A stretch of DNA of 64,000 nucleotides from Devosia submarina. Lineage in GTDB: Bacteria > Pseudomonadota > Alphaproteobacteria > Rhizobiales > Devosiaceae. Below are positions 25,349 through 34,383 of this stretch, one piece after another (position 1 is the stretch's first letter; each line of letters starts with the position of its first letter). Below the pieces are notes generated by a model. That model saw nothing but the letters and a program-made list of their open reading frames with translations, ran no database searches and was not told the origin of the DNA. The translations under genes were made by a program, and so were the position numbers. The DNA is taken from positions 124,001 through 188,000 of the forward strand of contig NZ_PYWB01000004.1 in the NCBI RefSeq assembly GCF_003056345.1. The letters are read 5' to 3'.

Positions 25349-28054
25349 ATGGATGCTACGCCAATCGACCCTGTTGCCAACCCGGCCTTGACGCCGATGA
25401 TGGCGCAGTATTTCGAGATCAAGGCGGCCCATCCCCGCTATCTCCTGTTCTACCGGATGGGGGACTTCTACGAGCTGTTCTTCCAAGACGCCGAGATCGC
25501 CAGCGCGGCGCTCGGCATCGTGCTGACGCGGCGCGGCAAGCATCTGGACCAGGACATCCAGATGTGCGGCGTGCCCATCCATGCCGCCAATGACTACCTC
25601 AACAAGCTTATAAAGCTGGGCCATCGCGTCGCCATCTGCGAGCAGGTGGAGGACCCCAAGGAAGCCAAGAAGCGCGGCAGCAAATCGGTGGTAAAGCGAG
25701 ACGTGGTGCGCCTGATCACCGCCGGAACGCTGACCGAGGACGATCACCTCGACGCCAAGGCCTCCAATTTCCTGGCTGCGCTCGCCATGGTGCGGCACGG
25801 GGAAACCGATTTCGCCCTCGCCTGGGCGGATGTCTCCACCGGCGAGACTTTTACCGCCGACCTGCAGGCTGAGCAGCTTGGGGACGAACTGGCGCGCATC
25901 AATCCAGCCGAACTGCTGCTCACCGAAGCCACAAAATCGGTGCTGACCGAACGGCATCTGTTTGCGCCAAGCTGGGCGGCCATCGCCCACACCGCGCCCG
26001 CCGAAAGCTTCGACAGCGAAACAGCGACCACAGCCTTGCGGCAGGCCTTCCCCCGGGGCGAGTTCGACCCGACAGCCCTGTCCCGTGCGGCCCGGGCCGC
26101 GCTGGGCGCCATTGTCGGCTATATCGGGGAGGCGCAAAAAGGCGTCGGCGTGGCGTTGCGCGCGCCGGTGCCGCAGGCTCATGCCGCCTATATAATCATT
26201 GATCAGGCGACACGCGCCTCGCTCGAGTTGCACCAGACCCAGCGCGGGCAGCAGCGGGGATCGCTGCGCCAGCATATTGACCTGACGGTAACTGCGCCCG
26301 GTTCGCGCCTCCTGGCCGCTCGCCTTGCAGCACCGCTGGCCGATGCTGCGGCTATCAATGCGCGACTTGATGCGGTGGCCTTGCTGGTCAACGACACCAT
26401 GCTGACCGCTCGCTTGCGGGCCGAACTCAAGACAGTGCCCGATCTCGCTCGTGCGCTGACGCGGTTGACGCTTGATCGTGGTGGGCCGCGCGATCTGGCC
26501 GCCATCGGCAAGGCTGTTGGCGCGGCAAAGGCAGTGGCAGCGCATTTTGGTGGGGATGATACACTGCCCCCGATCCTCCAGCGCCTGGCGCAAACGCTTG
26601 CCGCGGCGCCGGCTGAGTTGGCTGATCAGCTTGCGCGGGCGCTGGACGAGCAATTGCCCTTGCTGAGCCGTGATGGCGGCTTTGTGCGTGAAGGCTATGA
26701 CGCGCAACTGGACGAGGAACGTGCCTTGGCCAGCCAGACGCGCAGCGTTATCGCTTCGCTCCAGGCGCGGCTGATCGAGGAAACCGATCTGCGTTCGCTC
26801 AAGATCCGGCACAATGGTGTGCTCGGCTATTTTGTTGAACTGCCGGCGGCTCAGGGCGGCAAGCTCATGGAAGAGCCGCACCGCAACCAGTTCATTCATC
26901 GTCAGACGCTGGCCAATGCCATGCGCTTCACAACGACCGAGCTGGCGGACCTCCAGGGTCGCATTGCCCGGGCGCATGAAGCGGCCCTCCAGATCGAAAC
27001 CTCCGTGTTTGCCGAGCTGCGCAACGCGGTGCTCCAGCAAACAGCTGCATTGCGCGAGATCGCTGATGCCCTGGCCGAACTCGATGTCACCGCTGCCCTG
27101 GCGCATCTGGCTGCAACGCGCAGTTATACAAGGCCCGAGATCGACAATTCGCTGGCCTTTGAAATCCTTGATGGCCGTCATCCCGTGGTGGAGGACATGG
27201 TGGCGGCCGAGGGACAGAGCTTTGTCGCCAACGACGCCAATCTTTCGGGCAGCGATGCTGTCGGCGGCGGGCGGCTTTGGCTCGTGACCGGACCGAATAT
27301 GGGCGGTAAATCAACCTTTCTCCGGCAGAACGCGCTGATCGCCGTTCTCGCGCAGATGGGCAGTTTCGTTCCGGCCAGCAAAGCCCATATCGGGGTGGTC
27401 GACCGGCTGTTTTCCCGCGTCGGAGCGAGCGATGATATTGCCCATGGCCGCTCGACCTTTATGGTGGAAATGGTTGAAACCGCTGCCATTCTCAATCGCG
27501 CCACCCGCCGCTCGCTTGTCGTTCTGGACGAGATCGGGCGCGGCACGGCCACCTTTGATGGGCTGTCCATTGCCTGGGCGGCTGTCGAAGCCCTGCACGA
27601 AACCACCGGCTGCCGGGCCTTGTTCGCAACCCATTTTCATGAGCTGACGAGCCTGGCCAAGACGCTGAGCCGTGTGTCCAACGTGACCATGAAGGTGCGC
27701 GAATGGGAAGGCGATGTCGTGTTCCTCCACGAAGTTGGCCCCGGCGCGGCTGATCGCTCCTATGGCATTCAGGTTGCGCGCCTCGCCGGGCTGCCTGAAC
27801 CGGTGTTGCAACGCGCTCGCCAGGTTTTGACCGTTCTGGAGCAGCGCTCGGTGGGAACGGCCTCTTCCAGCCAGAAGGCCAGCGTGCTAGATGATCTGCC
27901 ACTCTTTGCGCACCAGCCCGCTCCCCGGCCAGCGCAGAAGGACCCTGTGCACCAAGCGCTCGACGCCGTCCGTCCCGACGAAATGACCCCCAAGCAAGCA
28001 ATCGAGGCGCTCTACGAGTTGAAGAAAATCCGCGATGACGCTCGTCGAAGCTGA
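25349..28054 (+). CDS. mutS: MutS, DNA mismatch repair protein
   Basis: MutS recognises mismatches after replication and starts repair. The mismatch-binding Phe-Tyr-Glu is in FYRMGDFYELFF (residues 40-42). Clamp and lever domains follow, and the ATPase has Walker A GPNMGGKST at about 648-656. STFMVEMVETA and DEIGRGTATFDGLSIAWA carry the later ATPase motifs. Length 901 is normal for alphaproteobacteria. The end overlaps the glnD start by 20 bases. The mutS-glnD-murJ-trpS order is conserved in Hyphomicrobiales. Confidence 0.98.
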   Translation: MDATPIDPVANPALTPMMAQYFEIKAAHPRYLLFYRMGDFYELFFQDAEIASAALGIVLTRRGKHLDQDIQMCGVPIHAANDYLNKLIKLGHRVAICEQVEDPKEAKKRGSKSVVKRDVVRLITAGTLTEDDHLDAKASNFLAALAMVRHGETDFALAWADVSTGETFTADLQAEQLGDELARINPAELLLTEATKSVLTERHLFAPSWAAIAHTAPAESFDSETATTALRQAFPRGEFDPTALSRAARAALGAIVGYIGEAQKGVGVALRAPVPQAHAAYIIIDQATRASLELHQTQRGQQRGSLRQHIDLTVTAPGSRLLAARLAAPLADAAAINARLDAVALLVNDTMLTARLRAELKTVPDLARALTRLTLDRGGPRDLAAIGKAVGAAKAVAAHFGGDDTLPPILQRLAQTLAAAPAELADQLARALDEQLPLLSRDGGFVREGYDAQLDEERALASQTRSVIASLQARLIEETDLRSLKIRHNGVLGYFVELPAAQGGKLMEEPHRNQFIHRQTLANAMRFTTTELADLQGRIARAHEAALQIETSVFAELRNAVLQQTAALREIADALAELDVTAALAHLAATRSYTRPEIDNSLAFEILDGRHPVVEDMVAAEGQSFVANDANLSGSDAVGGGRLWLVTGPNMGGKSTFLRQNALIAVLAQMGSFVPASKAHIGVVDRLFSRVGASDDIAHGRSTFMVEMVETAAILNRATRRSLVVLDEIGRGTATFDGLSIAWAAVEALHETTGCRALFATHFHELTSLAKTLSRVSNVTMKVREWEGDVVFLHEVGPGAADRSYGIQVARLAGLPEPVLQRARQVLTVLEQRSVGTASSSQKASVLDDLPLFAHQPAPRPAQKDPVHQALDAVRPDEMTPKQAIEALYELKKIRDDARRS

Positions 28055-30833
28055 CGCCAAGCCGCGAAAGCCCCAGTTCGTGTTAAAATCCGCCGAGACC
28101 ATCCTTGGCGAATTGGATCGCATTATTGGCGAGGACGCGCCCAAGTCGAGCGAGGCACGTGCGGCTGTTTTGGCGCATATGCGCAAGACCTTGGCTGAAG
28201 CGCGCCAGGACGCCGAAGCTGAATTGCTGGCGACCAACAAGGGTCTGCGCTGCGCCCAGAACCTGTCCGATGCGCAGGACGAAATCATCACCGCGGTCTA
28301 TCTTTTCGCGACACGACGGGTTTATCCCGTCGACAATCCTTCCGGCGCCGAGGCGATCGCGCTTTCCGCAGTTGGCGGCTATGGCCGTGGCACGCTGGCG
28401 CCGGGCTCGGACATCGACCTCTTGTTTATCCTGCCCTACAAGCAGACGCCCTGGGGTGAGCAGGTCACCGAATATGTTCTTTACATGCTCTGGGACCTTG
28501 GCCAGAAAGTTGGCCATGCCGTGCGCTCCGTGGAGGAATGCATCCGCATGGCGCGCGCTGACATGACCGTGCGCACCGCCACGCTCGAGGCGCGGTTCCT
28601 GATTGGCGACAAGAGCTTGTTCAACAATCTCGTCAAGCGCTTCGAAACCGAGGTCGTGCCCAAGACGGGGCCGGAATTCATTGCCGCAAAGATGGCCGAG
28701 CGCGATGAGCGGCACAAGATTATGGGCAATACGCGCTATGTGGTGGAGCCCAATATTAAGGACGGCAAGGGAGGCCTGCGCGACCTCAATACGTTGTTCT
28801 GGATCGGGAAGTATTTCTACCAGGTCAAGACTTCGCACGAGCTGGTCGGCAAGAACGTGTTGAGCGCTTCGGAATATCGGCTCTTTTCGCGCGCCGAGGA
28901 TTTCCTTTGGGCCGTGCGCTGCCATCTGCATTTCGTAACCGGCCGCGCCGAAGAAAAGCTGACCTTTGACGTGCAGCCAGAACTGGCCGAACGCATGGGC
29001 TATGCCAAGCGCATCGGCATGCTAGGCGTCGAGCGCTTCATGAAGCATTATTTCCTGGTGGCAAAGGATGTCGGCGACCTTACCCGCATTTTCTGCGCGT
29101 CGCTCGAGTTCAATCACGCCAAGGACATGGATCTGATCGGCCAGGTGCTGGCGCCGTTCCGCTCCGGGCGCTCCCGCATCAAGGGCGAGACCGATTTTGT
29201 TCTCGATACGGGCCGGCTCAATATTGCCCGCCACGACGTGTTCGAGAAGGACCCAGTCAACCTGATCCGCATGTTCCTTGTGGCCGGGCGCGAACAATTG
29301 CTGTTCCACCCCGACGCCATCAAGCACATCACCCGCTCGCTGGGCCTGATCAACAACAAACTGCGCCATGACCCCAAAGCCAATGAGCACTTCCTCGCTA
29401 TTTTGACTGCACCGCAATCGGTGGAGCGCATCTTGCGGCAAATGAACGAGAGCGGGGTTTTGGGCAAGTTCGTGCCCGATTTCGGCAAGATCGTCGCCCT
29501 GATGCAGTTCAACATGTACCACCATTATACGGTGGACGAGCATCTGATCCGCTCGGTCGGCGTCATGGCCGATATTGCCAATGGTGGACTGCGCGACCAG
29601 CTGCCGCTGACCCATGAATTGCTGCCACAGCTCAACGATACGCGCCTGCTCTATGTGGCGCTGTTTCTCCACGACATCGCCAAGGGGCGGCCCGAGGACC
29701 ATTCGGTGGCCGGCGCGCGGATTGCCCGCAAGCTGTGTCCGCGCTTTGGCCTGTCGCCGGCCGAGACCGATACGGTGGCGTGGCTCATCGAATATCATCT
29801 GCTGATGAGCGAGATCGCCCAGGCGCGCGATATCCAGGACCCTGAAACCGCCAATGCCTTCGCCGATGTAGTGCAATCGCCCCAGCGCCTGGCCCTGCTG
29901 ATGATCCTCACCGCCTGCGATATTCGCGCGGTGGGCCCGGGTGTCTGGAGTGGCTGGAAGGGCTCGCTCCTGCGCTCGCTCTATTACGCCACCGAGCCGC
30001 TCCTGTCAGGCGGGCATTCCCAGGTCACCCAATCGGACCGGATCGATGATGCCAAGCGCCAGCTCGCTGCGGCGCTCGAGGCCTGGCCAACGGACGAAGT
30101 GCAGAGCTATACGGCGCGCCATTATGATCATTATTGGCTGCGCGCCGAGCCTGAACTGCAGGTAGAACACGCCCGCATGATCCGCAATGCCGACCAGGCG
30201 GGCAGCGGCTTTGCCGGCTCCATCCGCATCAAGGCATTCGAGGGCATAACTGAAGTCTCTTTTTATACGCCCGATCACCCCCGCCTGCTGTCGCTGATCG
30301 CCGGCGCCTGCACCATGCAGGACGCATCCATTATCGGGGCGCAGATTTTTTCCACGCGTGACGGCCACGCTCTCGACACGTTCCGCCTGCGCCGCACCTT
30401 TACCTCCGATGAAGACGAAAAGGTCCGTGCCACGCGCATCATCGATACGGTCAAGCAATTGCTGCAGGGCAAGCGGACCATATTGATCGATCTGGGCAAG
30501 GAATCGCGGCACAATAAGCGTTTGAAGCCCTTTGCGCTGCCGGCGCAGGTATCGGTCAGCAATGCCCTTTCGGAAAAGTTCACCGTGATCGAAGTCTCGG
30601 GCCTTGATCGCATGGGGCTGCTCCATTCCCTCACGCACCAGATTTCCGACCTCAACCTCACCATCGGCTCGGCCCATATCGGCACCTATGGCGAAAAGGC
30701 CGTGGACGTCTTTTATGTCACCGATCTCACGGGGCAGAAGATCATGAGCAAGCCGCGCCAGCGCAAGATCCATGATGCGCTGATGAGCGTGTTTCATCCG
30801 CGCGTAGCTGAGCCCAAGGTGGTCAATGGGTAG
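28035..30833 (+). CDS. glnD: GlnD, [protein-PII] uridylyltransferase/uridylyl-removing enzyme
   Basis: GlnD senses glutamine and adds or removes UMP on PII proteins, controlling nitrogen metabolism. The nucleotidyltransferase motif GRGTLAPGSDIDLLFIL lies near residue 120. The HD hydrolase domain has LFLHDIAKGRPEDHS near 543-557. Two C-terminal ACT domains follow (about 725-800 and 840-925). Length 932 is normal. Its start overlaps the end of mutS by 20 bp, which suggests coupled translation. murJ follows 27 bp downstream. Confidence 0.98.
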   Translation: MTLVEADAKPRKPQFVLKSAETILGELDRIIGEDAPKSSEARAAVLAHMRKTLAEARQDAEAELLATNKGLRCAQNLSDAQDEIITAVYLFATRRVYPVDNPSGAEAIALSAVGGYGRGTLAPGSDIDLLFILPYKQTPWGEQVTEYVLYMLWDLGQKVGHAVRSVEECIRMARADMTVRTATLEARFLIGDKSLFNNLVKRFETEVVPKTGPEFIAAKMAERDERHKIMGNTRYVVEPNIKDGKGGLRDLNTLFWIGKYFYQVKTSHELVGKNVLSASEYRLFSRAEDFLWAVRCHLHFVTGRAEEKLTFDVQPELAERMGYAKRIGMLGVERFMKHYFLVAKDVGDLTRIFCASLEFNHAKDMDLIGQVLAPFRSGRSRIKGETDFVLDTGRLNIARHDVFEKDPVNLIRMFLVAGREQLLFHPDAIKHITRSLGLINNKLRHDPKANEHFLAILTAPQSVERILRQMNESGVLGKFVPDFGKIVALMQFNMYHHYTVDEHLIRSVGVMADIANGGLRDQLPLTHELLPQLNDTRLLYVALFLHDIAKGRPEDHSVAGARIARKLCPRFGLSPAETDTVAWLIEYHLLMSEIAQARDIQDPETANAFADVVQSPQRLALLMILTACDIRAVGPGVWSGWKGSLLRSLYYATEPLLSGGHSQVTQSDRIDDAKRQLAAALEAWPTDEVQSYTARHYDHYWLRAEPELQVEHARMIRNADQAGSGFAGSIRIKAFEGITEVSFYTPDHPRLLSLIAGACTMQDASIIGAQIFSTRDGHALDTFRLRRTFTSDEDEKVRATRIIDTVKQLLQGKRTILIDLGKESRHNKRLKPFALPAQVSVSNALSEKFTVIEVSGLDRMGLLHSLTHQISDLNLTIGSAHIGTYGEKAVDVFYVTDLTGQKIMSKPRQRKIHDALMSVFHPRVAEPKVVNG

Positions 30834-30860
30834 CCCCAATGGGTGGGCGGACCCGCGCAG

Positions 30861-32426
30861 ATGAGCCTTTACCGCAATTTCCTTTCGGTGGGCGGGCTGA
30901 CGCTCCTGTCGCGTGTGGCCGGCTTTGTTCGCGATGCCCTGATGGCGGCCGTACTCGGCATCGGGCCGGTGGCGGACGCTTTTAACGCCGCGTTCCGCTT
31001 TCCCAATCTGTTTCGGCGCTTGTTTGCCGAAGGCGCCTTTAACACCGCCTTCGTGCCGATGTTTTCGACCGCTTTCGAACAGGAAGGGCCGGACAAGGCG
31101 CGGGAGCTGGCCGGGCGCATCATCAGCTGGCTCGTGGCAGCCATCCTGGTCGTCACCATCCTGGCTGAAATCTTCATGCCGCAGCTGATGGCGCTGTTTG
31201 TTCCGGGCTTTACCGACAGCCCGGAAAAATTCGAGCTGACAGTGTTCCTGACCCGGCTGATGTTTCCCTATCTGGCCTGCATGTCGCTGATGGCCGCCTA
31301 TGGCGCCATTCTCAATTCGCTCGGCCGGTTCTTTGCCGCGGCCTTTGCCCCCGTTCTGCTTAACATCGTCAACATCGCCGTTCTGGTGCCCCTGGCGATC
31401 GTGACGCTGAACGAGCAGGCCGATATCGCCTTTTGGCTGGCGATCGCGGCGCTGGCCGGAGGCGTGGCGCAGTTGGCGCTGGTCTATTGGGCCATTCGGC
31501 GCGCCGGCTTTGTGCCCCGGCTGAGCCTGCCGCGCTTCAATGGCGAGGTGCGCCGCTTCTGGATCCTGGCTGTTCCGGCAATTATTGCCGGCGGCATTAC
31601 CCAGATCAATATCTTTGTTGGCACCGTGATCGCGTCGGGTGCTGATGATGCCATTTCCATCATCAGCAATGCCGACCGGCTGTATCAGCTGCCGCTCGGC
31701 ATTATTGGCATCGCAATCGGCACGGTGCTCCTGCCCGAATTGTCGCGCCATCTTGGCGCGGGCCGGGAAGAGGAGGCACGGGCGACGCAAAGCCAGTCGC
31801 TGCTGCTCTCCATGCTGTTTTCCTTGCCGGCGGCCGCGGCGCTGATGACCATTCCCGTGCCGATCGTGCGTGTGCTGTTTGAGCGTGGCCAGTTCAATGC
31901 GGCTGATAGTGTTGCCGTAGGCCAGACGCTGGTCGGCTTTGCCATTGGCCTGCCCGCATTCGTCTTGATCCGAGTGCTGCAGCCCGGCTTTTTCTCGCGC
32001 AAGGATACGGTCACGCCGACAATCCTGGCCGGTGTTTCGGTGGTGGCCAACATCGCGATTTCGCTGCTGCTGTTCCCAAGCCTGCAGGCCCTTGGGATTG
32101 CCTTGGCGACCTCCATTTCTGCCTGGATCAACGTCGCAGGACTCGGTGTCCTCCTGTCGCTGCGCGGGCATTTTGCGCTGACGCTCGATGAGCTTCGTCG
32201 CCATGGCCTGATTCTGCTTTCGGCCGTGGTGATGGGGGGCGTGCTGGTGCTGCTCAGCAATCGCGGTGCGGTTATCTTTGCTCCCGGCGGTTCGCTTCTG
32301 CTCCAGATCGTGGCACTGGCGGCAATCTGCCTGTTTTCCGCGGCGCTTTTTTTCACCCTGGTTCATTTCAGCGGCGCGCAGCCACTGGGCGCTCTCCTTA
32401 GCCGGTTGCGGCGCCGGCGCAGGTGA
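30861..32426 (+). CDS. murJ: MurJ, lipid II flippase
   Basis: MurJ (MviN) flips lipid II across the inner membrane for peptidoglycan synthesis. About fourteen hydrophobic helices span the 521 residues. The opening SLYRNFLSVGGLTLLSRVAG and the FRFPNLFRRLFAEGAFNTAF loop are family signatures, and LLPELSRHLGAG is in the middle. The ATG at 30861 is used because homology begins there; a start 18 bases upstream is possible. It lies between glnD and trpS, and a short hairpin with Ts follows. Confidence 0.97.
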   Translation: MSLYRNFLSVGGLTLLSRVAGFVRDALMAAVLGIGPVADAFNAAFRFPNLFRRLFAEGAFNTAFVPMFSTAFEQEGPDKARELAGRIISWLVAAILVVTILAEIFMPQLMALFVPGFTDSPEKFELTVFLTRLMFPYLACMSLMAAYGAILNSLGRFFAAAFAPVLLNIVNIAVLVPLAIVTLNEQADIAFWLAIAALAGGVAQLALVYWAIRRAGFVPRLSLPRFNGEVRRFWILAVPAIIAGGITQINIFVGTVIASGADDAISIISNADRLYQLPLGIIGIAIGTVLLPELSRHLGAGREEEARATQSQSLLLSMLFSLPAAAALMTIPVPIVRVLFERGQFNAADSVAVGQTLVGFAIGLPAFVLIRVLQPGFFSRKDTVTPTILAGVSVVANIAISLLLFPSLQALGIALATSISAWINVAGLGVLLSLRGHFALTLDELRRHGLILLSAVVMGGVLVLLSNRGAVIFAPGGSLLLQIVALAAICLFSAALFFTLVHFSGAQPLGALLSRLRRRRR

Positions 32427-32442
32427 GGATGACATTGGGGCG

Positions 32443-32471
32443 CTGGGGATATAGATGTTGCCCCAGTTTTT
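32443..32471 (+). terminator. Short hairpin with T tract between murJ and trpS
   Basis: CTGGGG (32443-32448) and CCCCAG (32461-32466) enclose a 12-base loop, followed by five Ts. The stem is only six pairs and lies 22 bp before trpS, so it may be a weak terminator or attenuator. Confidence 0.4.
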
Positions 32472-32492
32472 ATGTTTCTTCAGGCTTTCCTC

Positions 32493-33524
32493 ATGGCTTT
32501 CACGCCCCGCGTTTTTTCCGGCATCAAGCCCTCGGGCGATCTGCACCTGGGCAATTATCTTGGCGCTATCCGCCGCTTCGTTCCGCTGCAGGATACGCAC
32601 GAAACCATCTATTGCGTGGTCGACATGCACGCGATCACGGTTTGGCAGGATCCCGAGGACCTCAAGCGCTGGACCTATGAGATCGCCGCGGCCTATATCG
32701 CGGCAGGACTGGACCCCAGCAAATCCATCATCTTCAACCAGTCCCAGGTGATCGAGCATGCGGAGCTGAGCTGGATATTCAACTGCGTGGCCCGCATGGG
32801 CTGGATGGCGCGGATGACCCAGTTCAAGGACAAGGCTGGCGAAAACTCCGAAAACGTCTCACTGGGCCTATTCGCCTATCCCTCGCTGATGGCCGCCGAC
32901 ATCCTCCTTTACAAGGCCACTGGCGTTCCAGTAGGCGAGGACCAGAAGCAGCACCTTGAACTCACCCGCGACATCGCCAAGAAGTTCAACCACGACTTCC
33001 GCAAGCAGATTAAGGCGCTGGGCAGCGAGGGGGATTTCTTTCCGATCACCGAAACCTTGGCGACCGGCCCGGCCATGCGCGTCAAATCGCTCAAGGACGG
33101 CTCCAAGAAGATGAGCAAGTCGGCGGAATCGGACCTGTCCACCATCTACATGATGGATGGCGCCGATCTGATTGCCAAAAAGATCAAGCGGGCGACCACT
33201 GATGCGGAGGCCTTGCCCAGCGAGGCGGCGGGGCTGGCCGGACGTTCGGAGGCGGAAAACCTCGTTGGCATTTTTGCGGCGCTCTCGAACCGCTCGGTGG
33301 ATGATGTCCTGGGTGAGTTCGGCGGACAGGGCTGGGGGGCATTCAAGCCGGCGCTGGCCGATCTTGCCGTGGCGGTGCTTTCCCCGATAGCCGAGGAAAT
33401 GAAGCGGCTGGTGGCGGATCGCGGCGAAATGGATCGCATCCTGGCCGATGGCGCCGAGCGCGCCCGTGCCATTGCCCAGCCGGTGATGGCCGATGTGCGC
33501 CGCATTGTTGGTTTCGTCCGGTAG
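32493..33524 (+). CDS. trpS: TrpS, tryptophanyl-tRNA synthetase
   Basis: TrpS charges tRNA-Trp. The class I signatures are present: [11 protein letters not shown] (HIGH region) near residue 15 and [10 protein letters not shown] (KMSKS). The loop [16 protein letters not shown] binds tryptophanyl adenylate. The ATG at 32493 gives 343 residues, and an upstream ATG at 32472 would lie on the preceding T tract. A universal stress protein gene follows after 9 bp, probably co-transcribed. Confidence 0.97.
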   Translation: MAFTPRVFSGIKPSGDLHLGNYLGAIRRFVPLQDTHETIYCVVDMHAITVWQDPEDLKRWTYEIAAAYIAAGLDPSKSIIFNQSQVIEHAELSWIFNCVARMGWMARMTQFKDKAGENSENVSLGLFAYPSLMAADILLYKATGVPVGEDQKQHLELTRDIAKKFNHDFRKQIKALGSEGDFFPITETLATGPAMRVKSLKDGSKKMSKSAESDLSTIYMMDGADLIAKKIKRATTDAEALPSEAAGLAGRSEAENLVGIFAALSNRSVDDVLGEFGGQGWGAFKPALADLAVAVLSPIAEEMKRLVADRGEMDRILADGAERARAIAQPVMADVRRIVGFVR

Positions 33525-33533
33525 GAGCGCACC

Positions 33534-34004
33534 ATGTACGACACCGAATACAAGCGCAAATTCCTGGTCGTCATCGACGAAACCGTTGAATGCGACCGGG
33601 CGCTGACCTTTGCCGCGTATCGCGTCAAGCGCACAGGCGGTACGGTGGTGTTGATGAGCGTGGTGCAAAAGCCCGAGTTCATCGGCTTGGGCGTGGAAGA
33701 TGTGCTGCGCGCTGAGGCGGTGGAAGAAGCGGAGCGCAATCTGGATGTACGGCTCGCCCGCTTGCGCGACATTGGCGATGTACGCAGCGAATCGGTGGTG
33801 CGCGAAGGGGAACCCTCCGAGGAGATCGAGCGGGTCATCGACCAGGACCGTGATATCGCCATTTTGGTTCTGGCCGCCTCCACATCCAACGAAGGCCCGG
33901 GTCCCCTCGTGATGCACTTCGCGGGGCGGGCCAATGATCTGCCCATCCCATTGACCGTGGTCCCGGGGCGGATGAGCGACGAAGAGATTATCGCGATCTG
34001 CTGA
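33534..34004 (+). CDS. Universal stress protein (UspA family)
   Basis: A single-domain UspA-fold protein of 156 residues. The opening KFLVVIDETVECDRALTFAA and the late AILVLAAS...GPLVMHFAGRANDLPIPLTVVPG give the family alpha/beta fold. The G-2X-G-9X-G ATP loop is not clearly present, so nucleotide binding is doubtful. It follows trpS closely in the same direction, a pairing seen in relatives. Its substrate and partner are unknown. A long repeat-filled gap follows. Confidence 0.88.
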   Translation: MYDTEYKRKFLVVIDETVECDRALTFAAYRVKRTGGTVVLMSVVQKPEFIGLGVEDVLRAEAVEEAERNLDVRLARLRDIGDVRSESVVREGEPSEEIERVIDQDRDIAILVLAASTSNEGPGPLVMHFAGRANDLPIPLTVVPGRMSDEEIIAIC

Positions 34005-34060
34005 GGCGGGGATAAGTTTGGTGAGGGCCTCAGGGGGCGAGTGGGGCCGTTGTGGCACGC

Positions 34061-34249
34061 CCTCGTCCTTCGACAGGCTCAGGATGAGGTCTGCTGGACG
34101 ATCTAATTTCGTCCACCGTCATCACCCGGCTTGTCCGGGTGATCCACTTTTCGAGCACTGCAGAAATGGATTGCCCGGACAAGCCGGGCAATGACGACCG
34201 CAGAGGATCTCCCGTCAGACCTCATCTTGAGCTTGTCGAAGGACGAGGT
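34061..34249. repeat. Nested palindromic element (outer TTCGACAGGCTCA arms, inner CCGGACAAGCCGGG arms)
   Basis: The outer arms at 34061-34090 and 34219-34249 are near-perfect reverse complements of about 30 bases (CGTCCTTCGACAGGCTCA type). Nested inside is a second inverted pair at 34117-34146 and 34168-34196 (CGTCATCACCCGGCTTGTCC type). Each inner arm also folds on itself. The whole would form a large cruciform. The inner type recurs at 48212 and 52123. Confidence 0.7.
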
Positions 34250-34272
34250 CGTGGCACGATAGGGGTACGTAC

Positions 34273-34305
34273 GCCCTCATGGTTCGACAGGCTCACCATG
34301 AGGGC
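34273..34305. repeat. Hairpin repeat of the TTCGACAGGCTCA type
   Basis: GCCCTCATGGT and ACCATGAGGGC form an 11-bp perfect stem around TCGACAGGCTC. It belongs to the same family as the outer arms at 34061 and the copies at 37020-37107. It could also stop transcripts entering from the usp gene, but no T run follows. Confidence 0.6.
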
Positions 34306-34347
34306 TACTGCGGGAGCGGTGTTGCTCCATCCGATCTGCGCAAACAA

Positions 34348-34373
34348 AAAGGCCCGGGTTTCCCCGGGCCTTT
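34348..34373 (-). terminator. Rho-independent terminator of dnaK
   Basis: Arms AAAGGCCCGGG (34348-34358) and CCCGGGCCTTT (34363-34373) enclose the loop TTTC. Read leftward, the stem is followed by Ts. It lies 10 bp after the dnaK stop. Confidence 0.9.
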
Positions 34374-34383
34374 GTTTGGCGGC

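Noticed and set aside
24923..27181. 752-codon minus-strand frame opposite mutS
   Set aside because: Antisense shadow of mutS; no family motif and no ribosome site.
30006..32759. 917-codon open frame on the minus strand opposite glnD/murJ
   Set aside because: It crosses two confident genes and has low-complexity Q/H/R/G-rich composition, typical of antisense frames in GC-rich DNA.
34264..34271. Second GTACGTAC motif resembling the xylB palindrome
   Set aside because: Only the central eight bases match; the flanks are not symmetric in the same way, and no sugar gene is near.
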